DNA from: JAVKFY01 sp040223615
Lineage (GTDB): Bacteria > Pseudomonadota > Alphaproteobacteria > GCA-2731375
Direction: 5' to 3'
Length of the DNA stretch: 64,000 nt
Assembly: GCA_040223615.1 (NCBI GenBank)
Contig: JAVKFY010000017.1
Span: forward strand, 25,407 to 89,406
Below the pieces are notes generated by a model that was given only the letters and a program-made list of their open reading frames with translations, was not told the origin of the DNA and made no database searches. Shown piece after piece: positions 25,069-33,680 of the stretch. A program made the translations under genes and the position numbers. Within the stretch, counting starts at the first letter, position 1. Every line of letters starts with the position of its first letter.

Positions 25069-26336
25069 CAGCCCCGGTCCTCCTGCTTCGCGGCGGCGCC
25101 TTCAGGCGCGCTGGCGCCCCCGCCACCGCTTTTCAACACCGAGGCGGAGATGCTGGCCGGCAGCGGCCTGGGCCGCTCGAACCAGCCGAGCAGCGGCAGG
25201 ATCGGGAAGAAGAACAGGAAGTAGAAGGCGGTCGCCAGCCGGCTGTAGGTCAGGTACGGCTCCTCGGCCGGCATCGCACCGCAGTAGCCGAGGATCAGGC
25301 AGTCGATGAAGAACAGCCAGAACAGGATCTTGTAGACCGGCCGGTAGGTCGCCGAGCGGACACGGCTGGTGTCCAGCCAGGGCAGCACGAACAGCACCAT
25401 GATCGCGGCGAACATCGCGATCACGCCGAGCAGCTTGTCCGGGATCGAGCGCAGGATCGCGTAGAACGGCAGGAAATACCATTCCGGCACGATGTGCGGA
25501 GGGGTCACCAGCGGATCGGCCGGGATGTAGTTGTCGACCTCGCCCAGCGCGTTCGGCAGGAAGAACAGCATCACCGCGAAGAACAGCCCGAAGATGGCGA
25601 AGCCGAGAAGATCCTTCACCGTGTAGTAGGGATGGAACGGGATGGTGTCCTGCGGGCTCTTCACGTCGATACCGGTCGGATTGTTCGACTTCGACGTGTG
25701 CAGCGCCCACAGGTGGATGAAGACAACGCCGAACAGCACGAAGGGCAGCAGGTAGTGCAGGCTGAAGAAGCGGTTCAGCGTCGGGTTGTCGACCGAATAG
25801 CCGCCCCACAGCCAGGTCACCACCGCGTCGCCGACCACCGGGATGGCCGAGAACAGGTTGGTGATCACGGTCGCGCCCCAGAAGCTCATCTGGCCCCACG
25901 GCAGCACGTAGCCCATGAACGCGGTCGCCATCATCAGCAGCAGGATGATGATGCCGAGCCACCAGAGCAGCTCGCGCGGCGCCTTGTAGGAGCCGTAGTA
26001 CAGGCCGCGGAAAATGTGGATGTAGACCGCGATGAAGAACATCGAGGCGCCGTTGGCGTGCATGTAGCGCAGCAGCCAGCCGTAGTTCACGTCGCGCATG
26101 ATGTGCTCGACGGAGTTGAACGCCAGGCTCGCGTGCGGCGTGTAGTGCATCGCCAGCACGACGCCGGTGACGATCTGCAGCACCAGCATGACGCCGGCGA
26201 TGGAGCCGAACGAGTACCACATGTTGAGGTTCTTCGGCGTCGGGTAGACCACCAGGGAGTGGTTGACGAAGCTGAAGATCGGCAGCCGTGTCTCGATCCA
26301 CTTGACCACGGCATTGTTGGTTTGGAATTCGGCCAT
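25068..26336 (-). CDS. petB: Ubiquinol-cytochrome c reductase cytochrome b subunit
   Basis: A 422-residue integral membrane subunit with eight helices and the two b haems. Seen are LNMWYSFGSIAGVMLVLQIV, HYTPHASLAFNSVEHIMRDV, the first haem-ligand His region RYMHANGASMFFIAVYIHIF, the Qo-site WGQMSFWGATVITNLFSAIP, DPLVTPPHIVPEWYFLPFYA with the PEWY motif, and a final helix GWFERPRPLP. About 30 residues of Gly/Ala/Ser-rich tail follow, longer than minimal members. It follows petA by 14 bases. Confidence 0.97.
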   Translation of the reverse strand: MAEFQTNNAVVKWIETRLPIFSFVNHSLVVYPTPKNLNMWYSFGSIAGVMLVLQIVTGVVLAMHYTPHASLAFNSVEHIMRDVNYGWLLRYMHANGASMFFIAVYIHIFRGLYYGSYKAPRELLWWLGIIILLLMMATAFMGYVLPWGQMSFWGATVITNLFSAIPVVGDAVVTWLWGGYSVDNPTLNRFFSLHYLLPFVLFGVVFIHLWALHTSKSNNPTGIDVKSPQDTIPFHPYYTVKDLLGFAIFGLFFAVMLFFLPNALGEVDNYIPADPLVTPPHIVPEWYFLPFYAILRSIPDKLLGVIAMFAAIMVLFVLPWLDTSRVRSATYRPVYKILFWLFFIDCLILGYCGAMPAEEPYLTYSRLATAFYFLFFFPILPLLGWFERPRPLPASISASVLKSGGGGASAPEGAAAKQEDRG

Positions 26337-26350
26337 GTCGTCTTCGATCC

Positions 26351-26866
26351 TCAGCCGATCAGCACGGTGGTGTCGGACAGGAACTGGTAACCCGGCACCG
26401 GCAGGTTGGACGGCGCCGGCCCCTTGCGGATGCGGCCGGAGGTATCGTAGTGCGAACCGTGGCAGGGGCAGAACCAGCCGTCATACTCGCCCTGCTCGCC
26501 CAGCGGGATACAGCCCAGATGCGTGCACACGCCGACCACGATCAGCCATTCCGGCTTCGGCGCCCGGTCGGCATCGGTCTGCGGGTCGGGCAGATCGTCG
26601 AGGCTGACGCCCTGCGCCTCGGCGATCTCCTTCTCGGTGCGGTGGCGGATGAACACCGGCTTGCCGCGCCACACCACCTTGATCATCTGGCCGACCGCGA
26701 TCTGCGACAGGTCGACCTCGGTGGAGGCCAGCGCCAGCACGTCCTTCGACGGGTTCATCTGGCTGACGAACGGCCAGATCATCCCGCCGACGCCGATCGC
26801 GCCCAATCCGCCCGCGGCGACGTACAAAAAGTCGCGCCGCGAGGCCTTATCACCGGATGCCGCCAT
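26351..26866 (-). CDS. petA: Rieske iron-sulfur subunit of cytochrome bc1
   Basis: A 171-residue Rieske protein. A twin-arginine-type N-terminus (ASRRDFLYVAAGGLGAIG) with its membrane helix anchors it. The [2Fe-2S] ligands are in CTHLGC and CPCHGSHYD, with the disulfide cysteines in the same boxes; GPAPSNLPVP is the proline loop. Start ATG 26866 has GGGGG just upstream; a TTG at 26887 could add seven residues. First gene of petABC, divergent from trmL with an 84-base shared promoter region. Confidence 0.96.
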   Translation of the reverse strand: MAASGDKASRRDFLYVAAGGLGAIGVGGMIWPFVSQMNPSKDVLALASTEVDLSQIAVGQMIKVVWRGKPVFIRHRTEKEIAEAQGVSLDDLPDPQTDADRAPKPEWLIVVGVCTHLGCIPLGEQGEYDGWFCPCHGSHYDTSGRIRKGPAPSNLPVPGYQFLSDTTVLIG

Positions 26867-26950
26867 CGTGCCCCCAGACTCCCGCAAGTTCGCTCAAAAG
26901 CAAGGGTGGTTGTGTCATGAGACCCCCGCTTTGTAAACCGACGCACGTTC

Positions 26951-27457
26951 ATGCGACAGGATGACGCATCGGCCCGCGAAGGCCTCGGCGACGGGCTGCG
27001 CCTGGCGCTCTACCAGCCTGATATTGCTCAGAATACCGGCGCCGCGATCCGGTTGGCGGCGGGCCTGGGCGTGGCGCTCGACGTGATCGGCCCGACCGGC
27101 TTCATCTGGCGCCCGGCGGACCTGCGCCGGATCACCATGGACTACGCCGACCTGGCCCGGATCGAGCGTCACGACGGCTGGCAATCGTTTCGCCGCGCCA
27201 CCGCCGGCCGGCGGCTGATTGTGCTGACCACGCAAGCCGATAGGCCCTATGCGACGTTCGATTTCTGGGCCGACGACATCCTTCTGGTGGGCCGCGAATC
27301 AGCCGGCGTCCCGGCCGAGGTGCACGACGCGGCGACGGCGCGGCTATGTGTCCCAATGACAGCGTCGGCGCGATCGTTGAATGTGGTCGCCGCCGCCGCG
27401 ATGGTGCTGGGCGAGGCCCTGCGCCAGACCCGGTGGCGCGACCACGCCGGGGAGTAG
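26951..27457 (+). CDS. trmL: tRNA (cytidine(34)-2'-O)-methyltransferase TrmL
   Basis: A 168-residue SPOUT methyltransferase modifying the wobble ribose of tRNA-Leu isoacceptors. Motif 1 is DIAQNTGAAIRLAAGLG, motif 2 ILLVGRESAGVPAEVHDAA and motif 3 PMTASARSLNVVAAAAMVLGEALRQ. Length is typical. It is the first gene downstream of the divergent pet promoter and is followed after 3 bases by hemF, so the two are probably one transcript. Confidence 0.94.
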   Translation: MRQDDASAREGLGDGLRLALYQPDIAQNTGAAIRLAAGLGVALDVIGPTGFIWRPADLRRITMDYADLARIERHDGWQSFRRATAGRRLIVLTTQADRPYATFDFWADDILLVGRESAGVPAEVHDAATARLCVPMTASARSLNVVAAAAMVLGEALRQTRWRDHAGE

Positions 27458-27460
27458 CCG

Positions 27461-28315
27461 ATGAGCGATACCGTCGAGGCCCGAAAGGCCGCCGCGAGGG
27501 CCTGGTTCGAGGCGTTGCGCGACCGCATCTGCGCCGCCTTCGAGACGCTGGAGGACGGCCACGCGGGACAGTTCGCGGACCGGCCGGCCGGGCGATTCGA
27601 GCGCCGGCCCTGGGACCGGCCGGCTGGCGGCGGCGGGGTGATCTCGGCGATGACCGGCCGGGTGTTCGAGAAGGTCGCGGTGAACGTCTCCACCGTCCAC
27701 GGCGAGTTCTCCGAGGAAATGCGCCAGAACGTGCCCGGCGCGGCCGACGATCCGCGCTTCTGGGCCTCGGGCATCAGCCTGATCGCCCACATGCGCTCGC
27801 CCAAGGTGCCGGCGGTGCACATGAACACGCGCCATATCGTCACTACCAAGGGCTGGTTCGGCGGCGGCGCCGACCTGACCCCGATGGTGGAGGACACCGA
27901 CGACACCGCCGCGTTCCACGCCGCGTTCAAGGCGGCCTGTGACAAGCACGGCCCGGACTACTACGAGCGCTTCAAGAAATGGTGCGACGAGTATTTCTTC
28001 CTGCCGCACCGCGGCGAGGCGCGCGGCGTCGGCGGCATCTTCTACGACTATGTCGATACCGGCGACTGGGAGGCCGACTTCGCCTTCACCAAGGACGTCG
28101 GGCTGGCCTTCCTGGAGATCTACCCGCGCCTGGTCGCGCGCCACATGGATGAGCCCTGGACCGAGGCGGAACGCGAGCACCAGCTGGTCCGCCGGGGGCG
28201 TTACGTGGAGTTCAACCTGCTCTACGATCGCGGCACGCAGTTCGGGCTGCGCACCGGCGGCAATACCGAAGCGATCCTGATGTCGATGCCGCCGGAAGCG
28301 AAGTGGCCCGCGTGA
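27461..28315 (+). CDS. hemF: Oxygen-dependent coproporphyrinogen III oxidase
   Basis: A 284-residue enzyme converting coproporphyrinogen III to protoporphyrinogen IX with O2 in haem synthesis. Seen are GGGGVISAMTGRVFEKVAVN, GISLIAHMRSPKVPAVHMNT, GWFGGGADLTPMVEDTDDT, HRGEARGVGGIFYDYV and the C-terminal GRYVEFNLLYDRGTQFGLRT. All are family signatures. Placement beside the cytochrome bc1 genes makes sense for haem supply, and the enzyme implies an aerobic lifestyle. After its stop comes a 100-base palindromic repeat. Confidence 0.97.
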   Translation: MSDTVEARKAAARAWFEALRDRICAAFETLEDGHAGQFADRPAGRFERRPWDRPAGGGGVISAMTGRVFEKVAVNVSTVHGEFSEEMRQNVPGAADDPRFWASGISLIAHMRSPKVPAVHMNTRHIVTTKGWFGGGADLTPMVEDTDDTAAFHAAFKAACDKHGPDYYERFKKWCDEYFFLPHRGEARGVGGIFYDYVDTGDWEADFAFTKDVGLAFLEIYPRLVARHMDEPWTEAEREHQLVRRGRYVEFNLLYDRGTQFGLRTGGNTEAILMSMPPEAKWPA

Positions 28316-28324
28316 CACGCCTCA

Positions 28325-28424
28325 TCGTCACCCCGGGCACAGCGCGAAGCGCGTAGACCCGGGGTCCTTGTCGATCCTACGCTCTGCCCTCGACATGGAC
28401 CCCGGCTCAGGGCCGGGGTGACGA
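28325..28424. repeat. Intergenic nested inverted repeat (cruciform-type)
   Basis: Outer arms TCGTCACCCCGG (28325-28336) and CCGGGGTGACGA (28413-28424) pair perfectly. Inner arms CCGGGGTCC (28359-28367) and GGACCCCGG (28397-28405) also pair perfectly. The pattern resembles the CACCCCGG...GGGGTCC palindromes scattered through many alphaproteobacterial genomes. It sits just after hemF and upstream of the gene at 28461; it could fold in RNA and act in termination or message stability. Confidence 0.75.
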
Positions 28425-28460
28425 AAGCCGGTAGGGCCGAGGTCGGGAGGACAGTTGTCG

Positions 28461-28994
28461 ATGCGCAACTTGAGTATTTTGCTGGGGCTCATGCTGCTGG
28501 CGCTGCCGGCGGCGGCGAAGGATATCGGCATCGCCGCGTTTTTCGGCGTCTGGGAGGGCAACGCGGTCTCGGAGAGCGAGATCAGCCTTTATTTCCGCCT
28601 GACCAGCCGCGATATCGGCGTCGAGGTGCGGCCCGCCGGAGAGGGCTTCTCGATCACCTGGAAGACGGTGCAGCGTCAGAAGGGCGACCCGAACAAGCCG
28701 GTTGAAGAACTGAAATCGGCGACCACCACCTACCAGCCGGTGCGTGCCGGCGTGTGGGCGGCCGAGGCCAACCGCGACCCGCTGTCCGCGCCCGGCGCGG
28801 TCTATAGCTGGGCCCACGTGCGCGACAACACGCTGGTGATCAAGTCGCTGGCGATCGACGCCGACGGCGGCCACGAGATGCAGATCTACGAGCGCACGCT
28901 GTCCGGCACCGGCATGTCGCTCAGCTTCTCGCGACTGCAGGACGGACAGGAGGTTCGCACCGCCACCGGCCGGCTGATCAAGGTCGCGAAGTAG
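28461..28994 (+). CDS. Small exported hypothetical protein
   Basis: A 177-residue protein with a signal peptide (MRNLSILLGLMLLALPAAAKD) and a compact, beta-rich body: FFGVWEGNAVSESEISLYFR, RDIGVEVRPAGEGFSITWKT, YSWAHVRDNTLVIKSLAID and MQIYERTLSGTGMSLSFSRL. The layout suggests a small beta-barrel or lipocalin-like fold, but I do not recognise the family. Start ATG 28461 follows GGGAGGA by about nine bases; TTG 28455 is a weaker alternative. No cysteine pair or catalytic motif. It is followed by a hairpin with a T-run. Confidence 0.75.
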   Translation: MRNLSILLGLMLLALPAAAKDIGIAAFFGVWEGNAVSESEISLYFRLTSRDIGVEVRPAGEGFSITWKTVQRQKGDPNKPVEELKSATTTYQPVRAGVWAAEANRDPLSAPGAVYSWAHVRDNTLVIKSLAIDADGGHEMQIYERTLSGTGMSLSFSRLQDGQEVRTATGRLIKVAK

Positions 28995-29002
28995 GCGTCT
29001 TC

Positions 29003-29020
29003 CCGGCTTGGCCGGTTTTT
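29003..29020 (+). terminator. Short hairpin with T5 tract (candidate Rho-independent terminator)
   Basis: CCGGC (29003-29007), a three-base loop, GCCGG (29011-29015), then TTTTT (29016-29020), starting nine bases after the stop of the preceding gene. The stem is short but GC-only and directly followed by the T-run. Confidence 0.5.
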
Positions 29021-29114
29021 CCGCTGGAACCCGCGCCATGCTACGTTAGTTAAGCTAAGGGGACCGCGAGGCACGCCGCGGACTGTCGTGCGTTTCGACA
29101 GGGAGGTCCGTGCA

Positions 29115-32100
29115 ATGAGCAAATTGGTGAAGATTATCGGCGGCCTGGTGGTGCTGCTGGTCGTGGTTGTCGGCGTCGCCTTCGTGGTCGTCAACGCCAT
29201 GTCCTGGAACACCTTCAAGCCGTACATCGTCGACGCGACGCGCGACGCGACCGGCCGCGAGCTGACGATCGAGGACCTGGACGGCAGCCTTTCGCTGGGC
29301 CTGCAGGTCGACGTGGCGATGAGCGGCGTCCGGCTGGCCAACGCGCCCGGCATGGAGCCGGCCGACATGGTCTCCCTCGGCAAGGTCGAGACCACGGTGC
29401 AGCTCCTGCCCTACCTGCTCGGCAACGAGTTGAAGATCGACCGGCTGGTGGTCGAGAAGCCGGTGGCGGCGCTAGCCGTCGACAAGGATGGCCGCCCGAA
29501 CTGGGTGTTCGACGGCAAGGGCGGCGGCGGCGATTCGTCCGGCGGCGGCGAGGGCGGTGGCGACATGAAGGTCGGCATCGGCGAGCTGCGGGTCAGCGAC
29601 GGTGCCTTCACCTACAACGACGCGGTGTCCGGCCAGACCGTCGCAGCCGACCAGATCCAGCTCGCGGTGGCGCCGACCGATCTGGTCACGCCGCTGAAGG
29701 TCGACGGCTCGCTGGTGCTGAACAAGGAACCGGTCAAGCTCACCGTGAACCTGGACGCGCCGCAGAAGCTGATCGACGGCCAGCCGGCGACCGCCGTGCT
29801 GGCGCTGCAGAGCAAGCACGTGCAGGCAAACTATGACGGCACCGTGCAGAGCGAGCCGGTGCCCGGCCTGGACGGCACCTTCACCCTCGACATGCCGTCG
29901 GCGGCGCGGCTCGCCGCCTGGCTCGACCAGCCGCTGGCCAAGGGCCAGCCCGACCCCGGCCCGTTGAAGGTCCGGGCGGTATTCGCCAGCGAGGGCACCA
30001 AGGTGGCGCTGAGCGAGGCGGTGGTCGAGGGCGCCGACCTCAATCTCAAGGCGAACGGCTCGATCGACGCGTCGGGCGAGGTCACCAAGGTGGTGCTCAA
30101 CGTCGACAGCGGCGTGCTCAACGTCGATCGCTACCTGCCGCCGGCCGAGACCGGCGGCAAGCCGGCCGCTGTCGAGGCGGCCAAGGCGGCGACGCCGAAC
30201 CCGCTGGAGCTGCTGTCGAACGAGAAGATCGATGTCTCCGCGCTGCGCAAGGTCGACGCCGACATCAAGGTGGCGCTGGCCGGCCTGAAGGTCTCCGGCC
30301 TGAGCTTCGGCAAGATCGACTTCACCGCCCTGGCCAAGGACGGCGTGCTCGACGCCACGCTGGCGCCGCTGGCGCTCTATGGCGGCAACGTCGCCGGCAC
30401 CGTCAAGGTCGACGCCAAGGCATCGACGCCAACGCTCGCGGCAACCGCCAAGGTGGACAAGGTCAAGGTCGACGAGATCGCCAAGGCCGCCACCGGCGAG
30501 GCCACGGTCGTCGGCGTCGCCTCGGCCGACATCGCCATGACCTCGAAGGGCGACAGCCCGCGGGCGCTGGCCCAGGCGCTGGTCGGCAAGGCCACGGTGA
30601 ACCTGGGCGAGGTCAAGAACACGCCCGGCGGCGCGCTCACCGAGGCGGTGCTGACGCTCGACCTGCCGGGCATCGACAAGCAGGCGACGCTGAACGGCCA
30701 TGTCGTCTTCAACAAGGAAAAGGTCGACATCGCCGCGACGCTCGATCCAATGCAGAAAGTACTGTCCTCGGACCGGTTCAACGCCGATCTGAAGCTCACC
30801 GCTGCACCGGTGACGGCAAGCTATGCCGGCGCCGTGCAGGTGCGCCCGGTCCCCGGCGGTGACGGCAGCTTCGCCGCCAATGTGCCCTCGGTCGGCCGTT
30901 TGCTGGCTTGGCTCGGCCAGCCGCTCGACAAGGCGCAGCCCGACCCCGGCCCGCTGGACATCAAGGCCGAGCTGGCCACCGCGGGCGAGGACTTCGAGCT
31001 GAAGTCGGCGACGATCAAGGGCAAGGCGATCGACGCCACCGCCAAGGCGACCGTGAAGGCCGGCGATCGTCCGCGCTTCAATGCCACCGTCGACGTGCAG
31101 CAGGCCAACCTCAACGCCTACCTGCCGCCGGAGGAGAAGCAGCCGAAGGGCAAGCCGGCGGCAACGCCGGCGGCCGGCGCCGAGCAGGGCTGGAGCCGCG
31201 AGCCGATCGATTTCTCCGGCCTGCGCAACGCCGACGGCAAGGCCGTGGTCAACCTGGCCAACGTGGTCTACCGCAATCTGACCATCGATAAGGGCCAACT
31301 CGTGGCCACGGTCGAGAACGGCGTGCTCGACGCCGAGGTCAAGGACCTGGGCCTGGCCGGCGGCAGGATCGTCGCCGAAGCCAAGGTCGACGCCTCCGGC
31401 GATGCCGCCGTGGTCACCTACAAGGCCGACGTGGAGAACGTGGCGGCGCGGCCGCTGCTGACCGCCTTCGCCGATTCCGACCGGATCAGCGGCACCGCCA
31501 ACGTCACGGCGGAAGGCAGCACCCGCGGCGCCAGCCAGTACGAGCTGGTCAAGGCGCTGAACGGCAAGGGCGCGGTGAAGTTCACCGATGGCGCGATCCA
31601 CGGCATCAATCTGGCCTCGGCGCTGCGCAAGGCGCAGGCGCTGGGCCTCGACAGCACGGCCGGCGAGGAGCAGAAGACCGACTTCGCCGAGCTCGGCGGC
31701 ACCTACACGATCACCAACGGCGTGGTCGACAACCAGGACTTCGCGATGCTGGCGCCGCTGATCCGACTTGGCGGGGCGGGCCGGGTGCCGATGCCGCCGC
31801 GTACGCTGAACTATGGCGTGGAGGCCAAGCTGGTCCCGACGCTGAAGGGCCAGGGCGGCGACGACGCGCTGGCCGGCGTGCCGATCCCGATCAAGCTCAC
31901 TGGCACCTGGGCCAACCCGTCTTACGCGGTGGACTGGGAGGCGGTGTTAAAGACCCTGGCGCAGGATCCGGCGAAGCTCGCCAAGCTGCCCGGCGCGCTG
32001 TCCGACAAGGCCAAGGACCTGGGCATCGCTCTGCCGGGCCTGGGCAAGGCCGGCGACGTGCTGAAAGGCGTGACCGGCGGCAAGGACAGCGGCGGCGGCG

Positions 32101-32249
32101 TCGGCAAGCTGCTGCAGGGCGTAACCGGCGGCGCCACGGCGCCGAAGGCCGACGACGCGGCGACACCGCCGGCGACACCGACGAAGAAGAAGCCGAGCAT
32201 CGAGGACGCGGCCAAGGGCGCGCTGAAGGGCCTGCTGAACAAGGACTAG
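29115..32249 (+). CDS. AsmA-family inner-membrane/periplasmic protein with internal duplication
   Basis: A 1044-residue AsmA-like protein. An N-terminal helix (VKIIGGLVVLLVVVVGVAFVV) is followed by the AsmA start NTFKPYIVDATRDATGRELT and LDGSLSLGLQ...GVRLANAPGM. The body is beta-rich and made of two copies of a module of about 330 residues (see findings). The C-terminal part has the AsmA_2-type GKGAVKFTDGAIHGINLASA and LAGVPIPIKLTGTWANPSY, then a low-complexity tail. ATG 29115 follows GGGAGG. The family is linked to outer-membrane lipid homeostasis and is now thought to form lipid-transport bridges. Its stop shares CTAG with the convergent cca stop. Confidence 0.92.
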   Translation: MSKLVKIIGGLVVLLVVVVGVAFVVVNAMSWNTFKPYIVDATRDATGRELTIEDLDGSLSLGLQVDVAMSGVRLANAPGMEPADMVSLGKVETTVQLLPYLLGNELKIDRLVVEKPVAALAVDKDGRPNWVFDGKGGGGDSSGGGEGGGDMKVGIGELRVSDGAFTYNDAVSGQTVAADQIQLAVAPTDLVTPLKVDGSLVLNKEPVKLTVNLDAPQKLIDGQPATAVLALQSKHVQANYDGTVQSEPVPGLDGTFTLDMPSAARLAAWLDQPLAKGQPDPGPLKVRAVFASEGTKVALSEAVVEGADLNLKANGSIDASGEVTKVVLNVDSGVLNVDRYLPPAETGGKPAAVEAAKAATPNPLELLSNEKIDVSALRKVDADIKVALAGLKVSGLSFGKIDFTALAKDGVLDATLAPLALYGGNVAGTVKVDAKASTPTLAATAKVDKVKVDEIAKAATGEATVVGVASADIAMTSKGDSPRALAQALVGKATVNLGEVKNTPGGALTEAVLTLDLPGIDKQATLNGHVVFNKEKVDIAATLDPMQKVLSSDRFNADLKLTAAPVTASYAGAVQVRPVPGGDGSFAANVPSVGRLLAWLGQPLDKAQPDPGPLDIKAELATAGEDFELKSATIKGKAIDATAKATVKAGDRPRFNATVDVQQANLNAYLPPEEKQPKGKPAATPAAGAEQGWSREPIDFSGLRNADGKAVVNLANVVYRNLTIDKGQLVATVENGVLDAEVKDLGLAGGRIVAEAKVDASGDAAVVTYKADVENVAARPLLTAFADSDRISGTANVTAEGSTRGASQYELVKALNGKGAVKFTDGAIHGINLASALRKAQALGLDSTAGEEQKTDFAELGGTYTITNGVVDNQDFAMLAPLIRLGGAGRVPMPPRTLNYGVEAKLVPTLKGQGGDDALAGVPIPIKLTGTWANPSYAVDWEAVLKTLAQDPAKLAKLPGALSDKAKDLGIALPGLGKAGDVLKGVTGGKDSGGGVGKLLQGVTGGATAPKADDAATPPATPTKKKPSIEDAAKGALKGLLNKD

Positions 32250-33448
32250 GCGCGCCGGCGCAATTCGGCGAGGCAGGCGGCGCGGTCGGGGCGGAAGTCC
32301 CTGGCCGCCCACCAGCCGCGCACCGCCGCCAGCGCCGCGCCGACCGCCGGGCCGGCGATGCCCACGGCATGCGCGTCGTGGCCGTCGAGCGGGAAGTCCG
32401 GCAGGTCGATGGCCGCGATCCGAGCCGCCTGGTCCGGCAAGCCGGCGAGCAAGGCACGGTCGATCATCTCGGGCTGTCCGACCCGGTCGACGCCCTGGCG
32501 CAGGGCGCTCTCGCCGGTGCGGGCGGTGACGGCCGGCGCGCGTGCCGCCAGCGCGATCAGCCGGTCGCGGGCCTTGTTCGACAGCCGCAGGCGATGCGCC
32601 ACGCTGCGCCGCGCCTCGGCGGCGGCCGGCAGCAGCGCGGCCAGGCGCCGGATCGGATCATGGCCGCCAGCGGCCGGTTCGGCCGCCAGCAGGCGCGGCA
32701 GCCGGTCGAGCGACGTACCCGCCGGCAACACCGCCGCGAGCACGCGCGCAACGCGCATCGCCCGTAGCGCCGGCAGCGGGTCGGGCGCGGCCAGCAGGCG
32801 CAGCAGTTCGTGCTGGATCCGCTCGCCGGACAGCTTCGCGATCATGCCGCGGTGGCGGCGGCAGGCGCGCAGGCCGGCGGCGTCCGGCTCGCCTTTGCCG
32901 TACCAGGCGTGAAACCGGAAGAAGCGCAAGCTGCGCAGCCCGTCCTCCTCGATGCGCGTGTCGGCGTCGCCGACGAAGCGCACGCGGCCGGCGCGCGCGT
33001 CGGCCAGCCCGCCGACCGGATCGAACACCCGGCCGTCGAGGTCGGCGTAGAGCGCGTTCATGGTGAAGTCGCGACGGCCAGCGTCGGCCGCCCAGTCGTC
33101 GGTGAACGCCACTGTCGCGTGGCGGCCGTCGGTCTCGACATCGACCCGCAGCGTGGTGATCTCGACCGGACGATGATCGACCAGCGCAGTGACGGTGCCG
33201 TGCGCCAGCCCGGTCGGCAACGCCTTGATGGCGCCGGCCTTCAGCAGGCGCATGACCTTTTCCGGCGGCGCCGTGGTGGCGAGGTCGATGTCCTTCACCG
33301 GCCGGCCGAGCAGCGCGTCGCGCACGCAGCCGCCGACGAAGCGCACGGTTTCGCCGTCGGCCGTCAGCACCCCGAACAAGTCGCGCAAGCCCGGGGACGC
33401 CAGCGCCGCGACGCGCTTACTCGAAGCGGCCGGGGACGATCTGGCCAT
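32246..33448 (-). CDS. cca: CCA-adding enzyme / polyA polymerase family nucleotidyltransferase
   Basis: A 400-residue class II nucleotidyltransferase. The head domain has VRFVGGCVRDALLGRPVKDI with the DxD metal motif in DIDLAT, then VEITTLRVDVETDGRHATV, RRDFTMNALYADLDG, and the neck ERIEEDGLRSLRFFRF-like segment. The tail lacks HD motifs. Alphaproteobacterial members of this group serve as tRNA CCA transferases; PcnB-like activity cannot be excluded by sequence alone. The 5' end overlaps DUF6111 by 32 bases, part of a tightly packed - strand cluster running DUF1285-NUDIX-DUF6111-cca. Confidence 0.92.
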   Translation of the reverse strand: MARSSPAASSKRVAALASPGLRDLFGVLTADGETVRFVGGCVRDALLGRPVKDIDLATTAPPEKVMRLLKAGAIKALPTGLAHGTVTALVDHRPVEITTLRVDVETDGRHATVAFTDDWAADAGRRDFTMNALYADLDGRVFDPVGGLADARAGRVRFVGDADTRIEEDGLRSLRFFRFHAWYGKGEPDAAGLRACRRHRGMIAKLSGERIQHELLRLLAAPDPLPALRAMRVARVLAAVLPAGTSLDRLPRLLAAEPAAGGHDPIRRLAALLPAAAEARRSVAHRLRLSNKARDRLIALAARAPAVTARTGESALRQGVDRVGQPEMIDRALLAGLPDQAARIAAIDLPDFPLDGHDAHAVGIAGPAVGAALAAVRGWWAARDFRPDRAACLAELRRRA

Positions 33449-33680
33449 CCTTCATTTCGGCTGGCTTGTAGGTCGAGCCGGGCGGCGCGCCGGTGGTGAG
33501 CGCCAGCGTGCCCAGCGCGATGATGACGCAGCCCATGCCGGCGGCGGCGAGCCAATACCACGGCGCGTCCTCGAAACGCTTGCCCTTGGCCGCCGCGCGC
33601 TGGCTCAGCAGCGCATAGATCGCGTAGCCGATGAACGGCAGCAGGAACGGCAGCAGCGTGACCAGCAGCTTCTTGATCAT
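33417..33680 (-). CDS. DUF6111 family small membrane protein
   Basis: An 87-residue protein with two membrane segments: KKLLVTLLPFLLPFIGYAIYALL and YWLAAAGMGCVIIALGTLALT, with a basic loop (SQRAAAKGKRFEDAPW) and a polar C-terminus. The pattern, length and position next to cca match the DUF6111 family of alphaproteobacteria; function is unknown. It overlaps NUDIX upstream by ATGA (33677-33680) and cca downstream by 32 bases, so expression is certainly coupled. Confidence 0.85.
   Translation of the reverse strand: MIKKLLVTLLPFLLPFIGYAIYALLSQRAAAKGKRFEDAPWYWLAAAGMGCVIIALGTLALTTGAPPGSTYKPAEMKDGQIVPGRFE

Noticed and set aside
29472..31601. A 709-codon antisense frame over the AsmA gene
   Set aside because: Composition-driven open frame with no recognisable domain; the + strand gene has the full AsmA pattern.
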